Assembly (NCBI GenBank): GCA_938004025.1
Contig: CALKXC010000052.1
Coordinates: 1-15,590 of the forward strand
Reading direction: 5' to 3'
DNA from: an uncultured Leucothrix sp.
GTDB lineage: Bacteria > Pseudomonadota > Gammaproteobacteria > Thiotrichales > Thiotrichaceae
DNA: 15,590 bases
Shown here: piece by piece, positions 8,232 through 15,590 of the stretch
Layout of the letters: the number at the start of each line of letters is the position of its first letter
How positions within the stretch are numbered: position 1 is the stretch's first letter
The notes under the pieces: generated by a model
Told to the model about the DNA's origin: nothing
The model's database searches: none
Seen by the model: only the letters and a program-made list of their open reading frames with translations
Program-made: the position numbers and the translations under genes

Positions 8232-9197
8232 TTAGCTATATTCATTCGAGTGCCCCTTTCGAAGTTTGCCAAGGTTATTAAAACAGCGTTTCACCCAATC
8301 ACCGGAAGACGGCCTTCGCAGCACAATCAGAACCATTGCAACAAGCCCAGCAACTGCACCCTGAAGCGTGGACCTAACATAGAACACCAGCGTCCTGCCT
8401 ACCGTGGCATCGACTAAAAAAATACGCCGGTATGTTTGCCCTTGATCCAGAAAACGTCGTATGGCATATCCCGCCTTAGCCCTCTCGATCGATATCCATT
8501 CGATTGAAATAGCCTCAGTGCACCATCGAATTTCACGACCAGTCTCATGTAATCGCTTGAAAAAATCCGTATCTTCACCTCCCGAGCGACCAAATCGCGG
8601 ATCGAACCTAAGAGAATCAATCGACGATAGCTTGATGAGAGAGTTGCCAGCAGTTATACCGTACAGCCGATCACCGGTGGCATTACCTCGGGTGTTATGA
8701 ATGTCAGTTTTTTGCAGCCACAAGGGAGCCGAAGGGGGGTATTCACAATACACAGGCCCAGCAACCACATCAGCGTTGTATTCTTCTAGACATGAAATCA
8801 ACTCCGCAAGCCACCCAGACTCAACCCTTTGATCGTCATCGATCATAGCCAGAAGTGGAGCTCTCGCAGTCTCCAACACAAGGTTTCGTGCTACAGCGAG
8901 ATTTTTTTCAGGCGACGTTTTAATCACAAATTCCGGACAAACTAAACTATTTATAGACTCACTTCTAGCCTTTTCCTGCCAAGCTTTGCGGGCACTGGCG
9001 ATTTTTGCCCGAAGTGTAATTTCATAATGCGCATCATCATTATTGATTACTATTATTTCATCAGGCTTAACGGAAGCACAAACTACCGTGTAGAGAGCCT
9101 CAAGAAATTTCTCAAATACACTATCAGTACGATTGTACGTCACTACTGCAAGACTCAACGCAATGGTTCTATTGTCGAGATGATTTATATCTCCCAT
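8232..9197 (-). CDS. Family 2 glycosyltransferase
   Basis: A GT-A fold glycosyltransferase predicted to add a sugar from a nucleotide donor to the lipid-linked repeat unit at the cytoplasmic face of the inner membrane. The 321-residue protein opens with the typical LSLAVVTYNRTDSV strand-loop. It has the metal/nucleotide motif IDDD at 119-122 and GGED at 206-209, where the Asp is the likely catalytic base. A hydrophobic stretch at about 264-293 and a basic tail suggest membrane attachment. The start is well supported: AGGA lies 7 bases before the ATG. The stop codon of the upstream polymerase-like gene falls inside that Shine-Dalgarno region, leaving an 8-base gap, so the two genes are almost certainly cotranscribed and perhaps translationally coupled. 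Donor and linkage are unknown. Confidence 0.88.
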   Translation of the reverse strand: MGDINHLDNRTIALSLAVVTYNRTDSVFEKFLEALYTVVCASVKPDEIIVINNDDAHYEITLRAKIASARKAWQEKARSESINSLVCPEFVIKTSPEKNLAVARNLVLETARAPLLAMIDDDQRVESGWLAELISCLEEYNADVVAGPVYCEYPPSAPLWLQKTDIHNTRGNATGDRLYGITAGNSLIKLSSIDSLRFDPRFGRSGGEDTDFFKRLHETGREIRWCTEAISIEWISIERAKAGYAIRRFLDQGQTYRRIFLVDATVGRTLVFYVRSTLQGAVAGLVAMVLIVLRRPSSGDWVKRCFNNLGKLRKGHSNEYS

Positions 9198-9205
9198 TAG
9201 TTTTC

Positions 9206-10660
9206 CTAAAACCGATAATTTATTTTGCTCGAAACCTTGGAGGGGCGTCTAAGAGACTTAGAAATTGAAATATTTTTTTCACGCATTGAAAAATGCACAA
9301 CTGCAATAGCGACAGCACAAAGAACGTAGGTCTCCCAAATTGGGTTGTCGATTCGAAGGATCGCATGCTCGCTGATGTTCGCAACCAGAACCACCGCTAG
9401 AAAACTAACAACAGGAAATACCGTAATGTTCTGCCTTGAGATAGACAAAATTCTCGCAGCTGTACTTCCGATTTGCCACAGCAAACCCAAGAACAGAATA
9501 GCCCCTCCTCCAACTAATGTATCGATATAGCCGTTGTGATATTGAGTATAAGGAATTGCATATGTACTGTCGGATACTGTTAAGTGTGCGTCGAAAGACC
9601 ATCCTAAAATAGGTCGTTCAAAGAAGGCCGCCCTGCCCAATTCCCAAATTTCCGAACGTCCAGTAAAGGTGGCATCACCCGTCAAGGATTCGCTTCCTGT
9701 AGCCATAATAGAATCAAAAGCAGGTAAGTAGACTAATAATGCCGGCGTGATGATAATGACAGAAAACAAACACCATGCCTTGAGTGCGTTTTGCACCTTG
9801 TGCTTAAAAGCTGTTAAGAAGAAATTCACCAGTGCGAGAGCAGCAATTAAGGCTAACACGACAAAGGTTGTAGTGCTGTCTGCCAATATCGCACACGCCA
9901 AGGATAGTGGCACTGCACTAAAAGCAAGAAGGCGTGGTCTAAGACTCAATTTACGGTTTGTCGCAAGTCCTAACCCAGCCCACAGCGCCAGCATGCAAAC
10001 CCATCCCATGTTGTTCGGGTTGCCCACGAAGCCGCCGTAGCGGTTTCCGCTATAGTATTGCGCAAAGGGGTCTTCGAAAAGAAACCCCCAAGTTAACAAA
10101 CTAGCAGAAAGAACCAGGCATGAAGACAACAGAACAATCCATAAAATATTGCAAACGAAATCCTTACGATGACGTAAGGGATAAGCGAACAAAAAAGCAG
10201 CTAGCACTCCCATGGTGATATGGATTGCATTGGTGTAAACCTTAGTTGGGTAGCTGGATACGGCTGCAGTTAATAATATTGTGAAAATTATGAGCAGAAA
10301 ACCACGTTCACGCAAAAAAAATCGGATGACCCCGGGCAGGTGTGAAATGGCTAAAACACCCGCCATAACGTATGCTACCGATTGAACATATTTTTGTAGA
10401 GCATCGGCTCTAAGTCGATCAAAATCGTCTTCAATACGCGCTATAGAGCGCCTAGAAAAGAGGCCTTCAGGGTCATTCAAAAAATACTCAAAGGTAATAA
10501 AATCAAGACAAGTTACAAGAAGAATGAGCAAAAGGGGAATACTACTCACAACCGGCGCTTGACTCATCATTCCGAACCGCTTGGCGAAATTCTTTGTTCT
10601 ACCCCAACGGCGTGCAGGTCGACGACTTCGTCGACGAGTTGAGAGAGCACCATTACGCAT
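9206..10660 (-). CDS. O-antigen ligase/polymerase-like membrane protein (Wzy-type)
   Basis: A polytopic inner-membrane protein of 484 residues with around ten or more hydrophobic segments starting near residue 40. Its large hydrophilic loop is typical of the Wzy_C/O-antigen ligase family: TGR at 333-335 followed by an ERPILGWSF segment, then HNGYIDTLVGGG from His375. Family members either polymerise lipid-linked repeat units in the periplasm or ligate polymer to an acceptor. With a sugar-phosphate transferase, glycosyltransferases and a flippase nearby, the polymerase role is more likely, though ligase cannot be excluded. The N-terminal 30 residues are very Arg/Lys-rich and should stay in the cytoplasm. 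The ATG at 10660 has a good Shine-Dalgarno (GAGGA, 7 bases upstream). An 18-base inverted repeat (10618-10635) lies within the first 45 bases of the gene. Confidence 0.85.
   Translation of the reverse strand: MRNGALSTRRRSRRPARRWGRTKNFAKRFGMMSQAPVVSSIPLLLILLVTCLDFITFEYFLNDPEGLFSRRSIARIEDDFDRLRADALQKYVQSVAYVMAGVLAISHLPGVIRFFLRERGFLLIIFTILLTAAVSSYPTKVYTNAIHITMGVLAAFLFAYPLRHRKDFVCNILWIVLLSSCLVLSASLLTWGFLFEDPFAQYYSGNRYGGFVGNPNNMGWVCMLALWAGLGLATNRKLSLRPRLLAFSAVPLSLACAILADSTTTFVVLALIAALALVNFFLTAFKHKVQNALKAWCLFSVIIITPALLVYLPAFDSIMATGSESLTGDATFTGRSEIWELGRAAFFERPILGWSFDAHLTVSDSTYAIPYTQYHNGYIDTLVGGGAILFLGLLWQIGSTAARILSISRQNITVFPVVSFLAVVLVANISEHAILRIDNPIWETYVLCAVAIAVVHFSMREKNISISKSLRRPSKVSSKINYRF
10618..10635. 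repeat. 8-2-8 perfect inverted repeat at the 5' end of the polymerase gene
   Basis: GTCGACGA and TCGTCGAC flank a 2-base centre. In the - strand mRNA this falls at nucleotides 26-43 of the coding sequence, inside the Arg-rich N-terminal codons. A G+C-rich hairpin here could slow early elongation or hide the start site. It may also simply reflect repeated CGA/CGT codons. Confidence 0.5.
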
Positions 10661-11272
10661 TAAAAAGTCCTCAATCAGCAGCCTATAATATCCACCGCAC
10701 AGCCCAACCTATTCAAGAATGAGCATCGACGGAATCGAAAATTAGTCATAGTAATATCTAAATGGAGTGTCGCTAAACGGCGCGCGCTGCAACAAAATCT
10801 GTTAACACTCCCGAACATAGGCAGTGGCATATTGGGTGAATCGTTGCATGAACGAGTGACTACAAAGCCCGAAGTAAGCGGATCGGCGATAGAGCCAATT
10901 CATCCTACAACCTCTAACTATATCACATCAGCTTGGCATGCAAATGTTCATCGAAAACAAATCAAATATTTTCGCGATGAACGCAGATTTTTACAATCGC
11001 CTCGGACTAGTGCATGCTTAACAGCTATTGCCATGATCCTTTCAAGCGCTAGAAATAACACCAACCTCAGGGAAGTCCTTATTGGAAAAGCTACACACTT
11101 CTTTCCCCTTCAATGATATTGATAATAATCTAAGCCGCTTGGGTTTCTGCCTACTAGCTCGGCGATAGAGGAGCCCCGCACAATCTCTCAAGCAAACGGC
11201 CGAACAGGCCCTAATCAGATCCTACCCAGTAAAACAATCAGAACGGTGAATAGTTTGAAAGCAATCGGTTAA

Positions 11273-11302
11273 TTCTTGTAATAAAGACTGTTCATTTATA
11301 CT
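11273..11302 (+). promoter_or_regulatory. Candidate sigma70-type promoter for the GT2 gene
   Basis: TATACT at 11297-11302 matches five of six bases of the -10 consensus. Upstream are a weak -35 TTCTTG (11273-11278, 18-base spacer) and an alternative TTGTAA (11276-11281, 15-base spacer). Transcription would start near 11309, placing the AATTACCC repeats in the 5' leader. This is pattern matching only. Confidence 0.35.
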
Positions 11303-11330
11303 CACTCGCATTGCTATCGTAATTTATCCC

Positions 11331-11362
11331 AATTACCCAATTACCCAATTACCCAATTACCC
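11331..11362 (+). repeat. Short tandem repeat, four perfect copies of AATTACCC
   Basis: Four exact head-to-tail copies of an 8-base unit, preceded by a degenerate related decamer at 11321-11330. The array ends one base before the AGAAGG ribosome binding site of the GT2 gene at 11382. An in-frame TAA at 11373-11375 shows the array is not translated as part of that protein. Slippage during replication could change copy number and so the leader length or structure. The other strand reads GGGTAATT. Confidence 0.95.
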
Positions 11363-11381
11363 AGAAGGTGTTTAACATACA

Positions 11382-12296
11382 ATGAAGGCAACTTCGGTTT
11401 TAGTCTCGATCATAATTCCCAGTTACAACTCGCAGGAACACTTAGGGGCCAGCCTAGACGCTCTGGATGCTCAAAAGACAGATTTCGGATACGAGGTGCT
11501 AGTTGTTGATTGTTCCGACACAAACCATGTTTCTGACATTTGCTCACAGCACCCAAATGTAAAACTAATAAGTGAACCACAACGATTTCTTCCTGGCAAA
11601 GGACGCAATATCGGTGCTGACGCTGCAAATGGGAAATTACTAGTGTTCATAGACGCTGATGTAACTCTCTCGCCTACCGCTATTGACGCCGCAGTTCGCT
11701 ACTATCAGATTGGAAATAAAATATTTGGTGGATCTCTGGAATTAAATGAAAGCAAGGCAAGAGGTGTTTCGCCATATGTCGAGCATTATTTTTTCAATCA
11801 TGAAGCACACAAAACACGCCCTGAATCTCGGCGAGCAAATCTTAGCTCAGCGTTGATGGCTATTGATCGCAGTCTGTTTGTCAAGCATGAAGGTTTTAGA
11901 AGCATACCTCGCATGCAGGATACAGAGCTTACTGAAAGACTTGCTAGGTCTGGTGAATTACTGACATTCACTCCATCAGTAGTTGGTTGGCAACTTCATG
12001 ACTCATCGATAAATAAAGTATTAAGAAAAATCTGGATCAATGGAAATAACTTGTATTACATCAGATACAAAGACGCCTCGACGAGCAAACAAGTGGCAAT
12101 TTTTATTCTGTTGCCGGCAATTGCAACATTCAAAATCATACGCATCCTTATCCGTCATATGCGGTACCAATCAATGCGTCAGCGGATTAGGACCTTACTG
12201 ATCTCACCGTTATTAGTCGCAGGTGGGACCTATTGGATGGCTGGCCTTTATCGTGCATTTTTTACTCGCAAAGGTGTAGAAACTACGAGAGAGTAA
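11382..12296 (+). CDS. Family 2 glycosyltransferase with C-terminal membrane segments
   Basis: A 304-residue GT-A glycosyltransferase. VSIIIPSYNSQEHL opens the nucleotide-binding domain, GKGRNIGADAANG is the usual block before the metal site, and the DxD motif is DAD at 91-93. The catalytic-base region is MQDTELTERL with Asp180 and Glu182, a variant of the common ED motif. The last 75 or so residues contain two hydrophobic segments separated by a basic stretch, suggesting anchoring in the inner membrane. It likely adds a sugar to the lipid-linked repeat unit. The AGAAGG ribosome binding site (11363-11368) is 13 bases from the ATG, longer than optimal, and the AATTACCC repeats sit immediately before it. 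It stands alone on the + strand between leftward genes and ends 40 bases from the converging HAD-like gene, so it probably has its own promoter. Confidence 0.88.
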   Translation: MKATSVLVSIIIPSYNSQEHLGASLDALDAQKTDFGYEVLVVDCSDTNHVSDICSQHPNVKLISEPQRFLPGKGRNIGADAANGKLLVFIDADVTLSPTAIDAAVRYYQIGNKIFGGSLELNESKARGVSPYVEHYFFNHEAHKTRPESRRANLSSALMAIDRSLFVKHEGFRSIPRMQDTELTERLARSGELLTFTPSVVGWQLHDSSINKVLRKIWINGNNLYYIRYKDASTSKQVAIFILLPAIATFKIIRILIRHMRYQSMRQRIRTLLISPLLVAGGTYWMAGLYRAFFTRKGVETTRE

Positions 12297-12336
12297 AGAC
12301 CTCTCAATACCATTCGCGTATCACGTTTCTCTTGGT

Positions 12337-14298
12337 TCAAGCGCCCTTAATCCTGTCAAATAATTGTATAAACTCTCGAAGTGGCGATGACGTAATTGCC
12401 AATGAACCAGCTTTCCAATCTACCTCTTGTTTTCTGGCAATGAGCTTATTAAACACGCTCATTACGCTGTATCGATTTGTCAATTTAGCGATGTTTTTTC
12501 CAGATTGGTCCTGCTCGTAGGGAAAATCGCCCCAGCACCTCCCTTCTTCATAGGTTGGATTGCACCAAAACTCTCTCAACAGCACCATGCTCAACCTCAA
12601 TTGCTCTTCAGAACTTAGATTTGTTTCTATCGAGTTTTTCGCATAACTAATTATTCCCCGCCTCACAGTTTCTTGGCCCCAGGTTTGTAGCGCTTTCGTG
12701 TGCTGCTGCGTTCGCCGTTTAGCAATCCATCTCCCGTTTTCATCTTTTTCGTAAGAACTTACCCCCCCGGATGTGGTGGCCAGGAAACTCTCGAATAACG
12801 CCACAGGGCTGGGTATCGGCGATGGGCGATTGTCCGATTCATCGAATAACCAGCCTGTAATATTGGCATCAAATAAAAGAGGATAGGTTCTTAACCTTCC
12901 TATATGCAAGTGTATTGTGTTTGTATTCAGCATCTTCTGAAGCAGAGCCCCAAGCATAGCTGCTTGCTGCCCTGTCCAGCCAACGTCCACTAGCGCAACT
13001 TTATGAATATCTTTCTGGCCAATGTTCTGCTGCAGGTACCCAGTAACTGATTCTAACTTGTTCTTGCTCGACTCTAGGATTACCTCACGGATCTTTGGCG
13101 ATGCTAGTGCAGACTTCCATTTTTCAAGCCCATCAACTCCCAAAGGGAGCTCCCCATTAGTCAAACCAAATTCACTCAAAATTTTAATATCTTTTTGAAT
13201 ACAAATCCCCGCTCGTTGAAATAAATGCTGCGCTGGAAGCCTATCAAAATGCTGCACTAGAAATGAACCCGGCTGGAGCCCAGCTTGAATCCAGTGCTCA
13301 ATGGGGACGACGGATGCGGTTGGTAAGACTAAAGAATTTCTGCTGACCTCGAGGAGCTGTATGTCTAGCCCTTCGGTTAATTCTGCTGGAAGTTCATCCG
13401 CAATAGCTTTCAATATTTCACCGTCTCTTGTCAGAAAACGAATAGTGGCAACCGATTCGCGTCTACATTCTTCCAAAACCCAACGTACAAAAAAATAAAG
13501 TACGGGACCTGCAACAGAACAAGCAATATCTGAGATGACTCTCTTATCGCTTTGACGATCACTAAATACGCAGACGCTCGCACTTTCATAACATTCTATT
13601 CGAGTGAACTTGAAAGTGGAACACAGATGATTTGTCGCTTTTCTATCAGATATTTCTGTGCGCAGTAAAGACTCATACTTATTGGCGTTGAATTCTGGAA
13701 TGTAGCAAGCTGACAATCCATATTTTTTGGCCATCTTCACATCACTCCACAAACTATTCCCGTAGTGGGTTACGTTTTTGGCCTCCAACTTATTGGTATC
13801 CAGGAAATAGCGGAATAATTTACCTTTTCTAGCCTTGGATTTTCCAACATCAGATGAAACTAGAAGTATGTCACCCGCCTGATATAGTTCCAACGATTCA
13901 ATTTTCGGCTGCAAATACTTTGCGCTTAGATGCATGTCTGAAATAAAGGCAATTTTTTTATTGTCTTGCCGCAACTTCTGAATAAATTCTATTGCATGTG
14001 GAATAACGGAAAGCTGCTGCATCTCAACCTCAGACTCTACCGATTCAATTAATTCCAAATACTGTGAATACGATATTGGCATGTACTGCAAGATTTGCTT
14101 CAAAGTAGGGGCATCCAAGGTTTGGCTTGCTAACTCTGATGCTTTGCGATGACTTATATATACATCAACATCGGGAAATTCCGCATGTCGCCTTTTCAGC
14201 TCGTTCCAAGTTAACTCAAAAATGTCGAACTCAGATACGGATTTTCTCACCACTGTTGTGTCATACAAATCAAACGTTACATATTGTGCGTTATCCAT
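12337..14298 (-). CDS. HAD-superfamily protein of COG5610 type, linked to polysaccharide genes
   Basis: A 653-residue soluble protein with an N-terminal haloacid-dehalogenase-like domain and a long second domain. Motif I is FDLYDTT with the nucleophile Asp10; the position two residues on is Tyr12, not the Asp of typical phosphatases. Motif II is SDMHLS (Ser120, Asp121). The Lys motif is GKSKARKGK (152-160). Motif IV reads HYGNSLWSD, with Asn181 where GD is usual and Asp186 kept. The second domain has TRDGE (290-294) and VDVGWTG (from 437), blocks I associate with the COG5610 predicted hydrolases often found among glycosyltransferase genes. Its reaction is unknown; trimming or modifying a sugar or polyol phosphate precursor is a guess. 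The ATG at 14298 follows a purine-rich GAGAAG and is preferred to a TTG at 14316. It lies 71 bases downstream of the flippase gene, probably in the same transcript. Confidence 0.78.
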   Translation of the reverse strand: MDNAQYVTFDLYDTTVVRKSVSEFDIFELTWNELKRRHAEFPDVDVYISHRKASELASQTLDAPTLKQILQYMPISYSQYLELIESVESEVEMQQLSVIPHAIEFIQKLRQDNKKIAFISDMHLSAKYLQPKIESLELYQAGDILLVSSDVGKSKARKGKLFRYFLDTNKLEAKNVTHYGNSLWSDVKMAKKYGLSACYIPEFNANKYESLLRTEISDRKATNHLCSTFKFTRIECYESASVCVFSDRQSDKRVISDIACSVAGPVLYFFVRWVLEECRRESVATIRFLTRDGEILKAIADELPAELTEGLDIQLLEVSRNSLVLPTASVVPIEHWIQAGLQPGSFLVQHFDRLPAQHLFQRAGICIQKDIKILSEFGLTNGELPLGVDGLEKWKSALASPKIREVILESSKNKLESVTGYLQQNIGQKDIHKVALVDVGWTGQQAAMLGALLQKMLNTNTIHLHIGRLRTYPLLFDANITGWLFDESDNRPSPIPSPVALFESFLATTSGGVSSYEKDENGRWIAKRRTQQHTKALQTWGQETVRRGIISYAKNSIETNLSSEEQLRLSMVLLREFWCNPTYEEGRCWGDFPYEQDQSGKNIAKLTNRYSVMSVFNKLIARKQEVDWKAGSLAITSSPLREFIQLFDRIKGA

Positions 14299-14369
14299 AG
14301 GCTTCTCTTTACGCAAGACAATAATGCACCGTTGATTTCATATTGTCGCTAGAAAATATAGTTGAAGGA

Positions 14370-15590
14370 CTAGCCATTGTTTACCTCTTTTTTCAGCAAT
14401 CTATCTTGCTCAGTCTTTACCAGAACATAGTTAACCAGCTCACCCACGAGCATTACGCACGCGATCAACAATGGAGAAGAACCCAGAAGCGTAAGAAGTA
14501 TAAACCCTGAAAAGGTAACGAATGCAGATATAGCATTAAATTTGAGTAAAATTTTAAATTTGAGATTGGCTATAAGAAACTGTGTTACCCAAGTTCGCCA
14601 AACTATCCCGGTGGTTAGAATAAGCCAAAAATATACATAACTTGATGCTGCCGTTAAGTCTTCCTGTAGATTCATAATCCAATCCACTCTGAACGCAATG
14701 ATAACAACGACCACATAGACCAAGTTTAATATAAGACTAATAACTGCATAGTTCTTGGTAGATTCCTTTAGCTCAATTAACTTCCTCTCAACACCAAATA
14801 TGCGTAAGGTTGGTAATACACCATTTATCAACCCTGTATTAACCACCATTATCGGCATTGTCACAAGCCTCCCAAGATTGAACAATCCCGCCACTGTAGG
14901 CCCGAAAATCACCAAAATATACACTGAAATGCTTTGGTTTTGAAGCCAAGCTAACGATAGCCCTCCAAAGGCAAACTTGCCCTGCTTCAAATACGTTTTG
15001 TGTAACGCCCATGCTTTTATAGGTTTTACTTTTTTAGCATTTTTTATTGCATTTATAAATACAGGATTAAGCGCTGATGCAATTACGTACGCTATTGCGA
15101 GAGATGTGAAGGCATTCGTGGCTGAGTAATAATGCGAATTTTTAGTAATAAGATAATAAGAAATCAATACATGTACGAATATAAAAACACACGTTAAAGT
15201 AGTAGATAAGAGAAAGTGTTTCTTGACATACAAAAGTTTTCTGTGTTGCTCAAATATTGAGATTGCAATAGCGCACAATCCCGCGCTAAAAACAGTCTTC
15301 GATTGCGCTCCATCTGCTATGTATGATGCTAAAAGGCTTAACAGCAGGGTGGCAATAATGGCAGCAAAAGCGTAGATCAGCCATATAATTTCTGTTAGCC
15401 TGAAATAGCTATCCTTTAGCCTGACAGTTTCACCGCTGATGAGTAGCAGCATTTGGCCGCTGACAACGCTACTGTAGGAGCTATGTACGAGGGTAACCAC
15501 TGCCAGAAACGCGCCGTAAATCCCGAGCTGCTCAATATCACCCAACTTCACTATTGCCGCTGATGTAGCAAAGCCCATTGCGCTCAAAAT
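14370..15590 (-). CDS. Wzx-like polysaccharide flippase (5' end beyond the window)
   Basis: A very hydrophobic protein with many membrane helices, of the MOP (polysaccharide transporter/MATE-like) type, predicted to flip the undecaprenyl-diphosphate-linked repeat unit across the inner membrane. About 406 residues are visible. The reading frame is open to the right edge, and the first visible residues (LSAMGFATSAAIVKLGDIEQLGIYGAF) resemble the end of helix 1 and the first loop of this family, so I infer that roughly 10-30 N-terminal residues lie outside the window. Internal ATG or TTG codons near 15578 and 15587 are unlikely true starts. Usual full length is 410-480 residues, which fits. It ends KKEVNNG, upstream of the HAD-like gene on the same strand. 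Assignment rests on hydrophobic pattern, edge motif and context; sequence in this family is poorly conserved. Confidence 0.75.
   Translation of the reverse strand: MLSAMGFATSAAIVKLGDIEQLGIYGAFLAVVTLVHSSYSSVVSGQMLLLISGETVRLKDSYFRLTEIIWLIYAFAAIIATLLLSLLASYIADGAQSKTVFSAGLCAIAISIFEQHRKLLYVKKHFLLSTTLTCVFIFVHVLISYYLITKNSHYYSATNAFTSLAIAYVIASALNPVFINAIKNAKKVKPIKAWALHKTYLKQGKFAFGGLSLAWLQNQSISVYILVIFGPTVAGLFNLGRLVTMPIMVVNTGLINGVLPTLRIFGVERKLIELKESTKNYAVISLILNLVYVVVVIIAFRVDWIMNLQEDLTAASSYVYFWLILTTGIVWRTWVTQFLIANLKFKILLKFNAISAFVTFSGFILLTLLGSSPLLIACVMLVGELVNYVLVKTEQDRLLKKEVNNG

Larger units (their letters stand above)
10661..11381. other. Divergent intergenic region of 721 bases
   Basis: This region lies between the leftward polymerase gene and the rightward GT2 gene and must hold promoters for both. 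For the leftward gene, a TATTAT box (complement of 10685-10690) is a possible -10 with no well-spaced -35. For the rightward gene, see the promoter-like element at 11273-11302. A TTG-initiated frame at 10832-11116 (94 codons) has no recognisable product and no ribosome binding site, so I do not call it. The right end carries the AATTACCC repeats. No RNA gene or terminator is evident. The large size suggests lost genes or extensive regulation. Confidence 0.5.

Noticed and set aside
10832..11116. 94-codon + strand open frame in the divergent intergenic region
   Set aside because: It has a TTG start, no ribosome binding site and no recognisable motif or domain, so it is most likely a chance frame.
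10883..11170. 12-base direct repeat TCGGCGATAGAG at 10883-10894 and 11159-11170
   Set aside because: Several repeated 12-mers are expected by chance in about 15.6 kb, and the flanks do not extend the match.

Overview
The window looks like chromosomal DNA of moderate G+C content from a Gram-negative proteobacterium, probably a gammaproteobacterium. Evidence: an E. coli-type MurB, a lipoprotein signal peptide, and a Wzx/Wzy-type exopolysaccharide or O-antigen locus built on an undecaprenyl-phosphate sugar transferase. The genus cannot be read from the sequence; a marine relative is only a guess.

Layout. Positions 50-1063 hold murB, a housekeeping cell-wall gene. Positions 1064-3717 are poorly coding. 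They contain a lipoprotein-like gene broken by an in-frame stop and then a frame change (about 1402-2888), followed by about 830 bases with only one weak open frame. From 3718 to the right edge lies a surface-polysaccharide locus. Its + strand part has the initiating sugar-phosphate transferase (3718-5265), a WecG/TagA/CpsF (GT26) glycosyltransferase (5343-6113), and a 676-residue protein made of two Gfo/Idh/MocA oxidoreductase units in tandem (6177-8207). Facing it on the - strand are an O-antigen-ligase/polymerase-like membrane protein (10660-9206) and a GT2 glycosyltransferase (9197-8232), closely coupled. A 721-base gap follows; it ends in four perfect copies of an 8-bp repeat just upstream of a second GT2 gene (+, 11382-12296). 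Facing that gene are a Wzx-like flippase that runs off the window (15590-14370) and a HAD-type protein of the COG5610 kind (14298-12337).

How the genes fit together (inference from families). The transferase at 3718 loads the first sugar phosphate on undecaprenyl phosphate at the inner membrane. The GT26 and two GT2 enzymes extend the lipid-linked unit. The tandem oxidoreductase probably makes or modifies a precursor sugar. The Wzx-like protein flips the unit and the Wzy-like protein polymerises it in the periplasm. Export proteins (Wza/Wzc type) are not in the window and may lie beyond the right edge.

I found no CRISPR array, tRNA, rRNA, transposase or recognisable defence system. The points most worth a second look are the tandem oxidoreductase fusion, the AATTACCC repeat in the leader of a glycosyltransferase gene, the broken lipoprotein gene, and the HAD-like protein with non-standard motifs.
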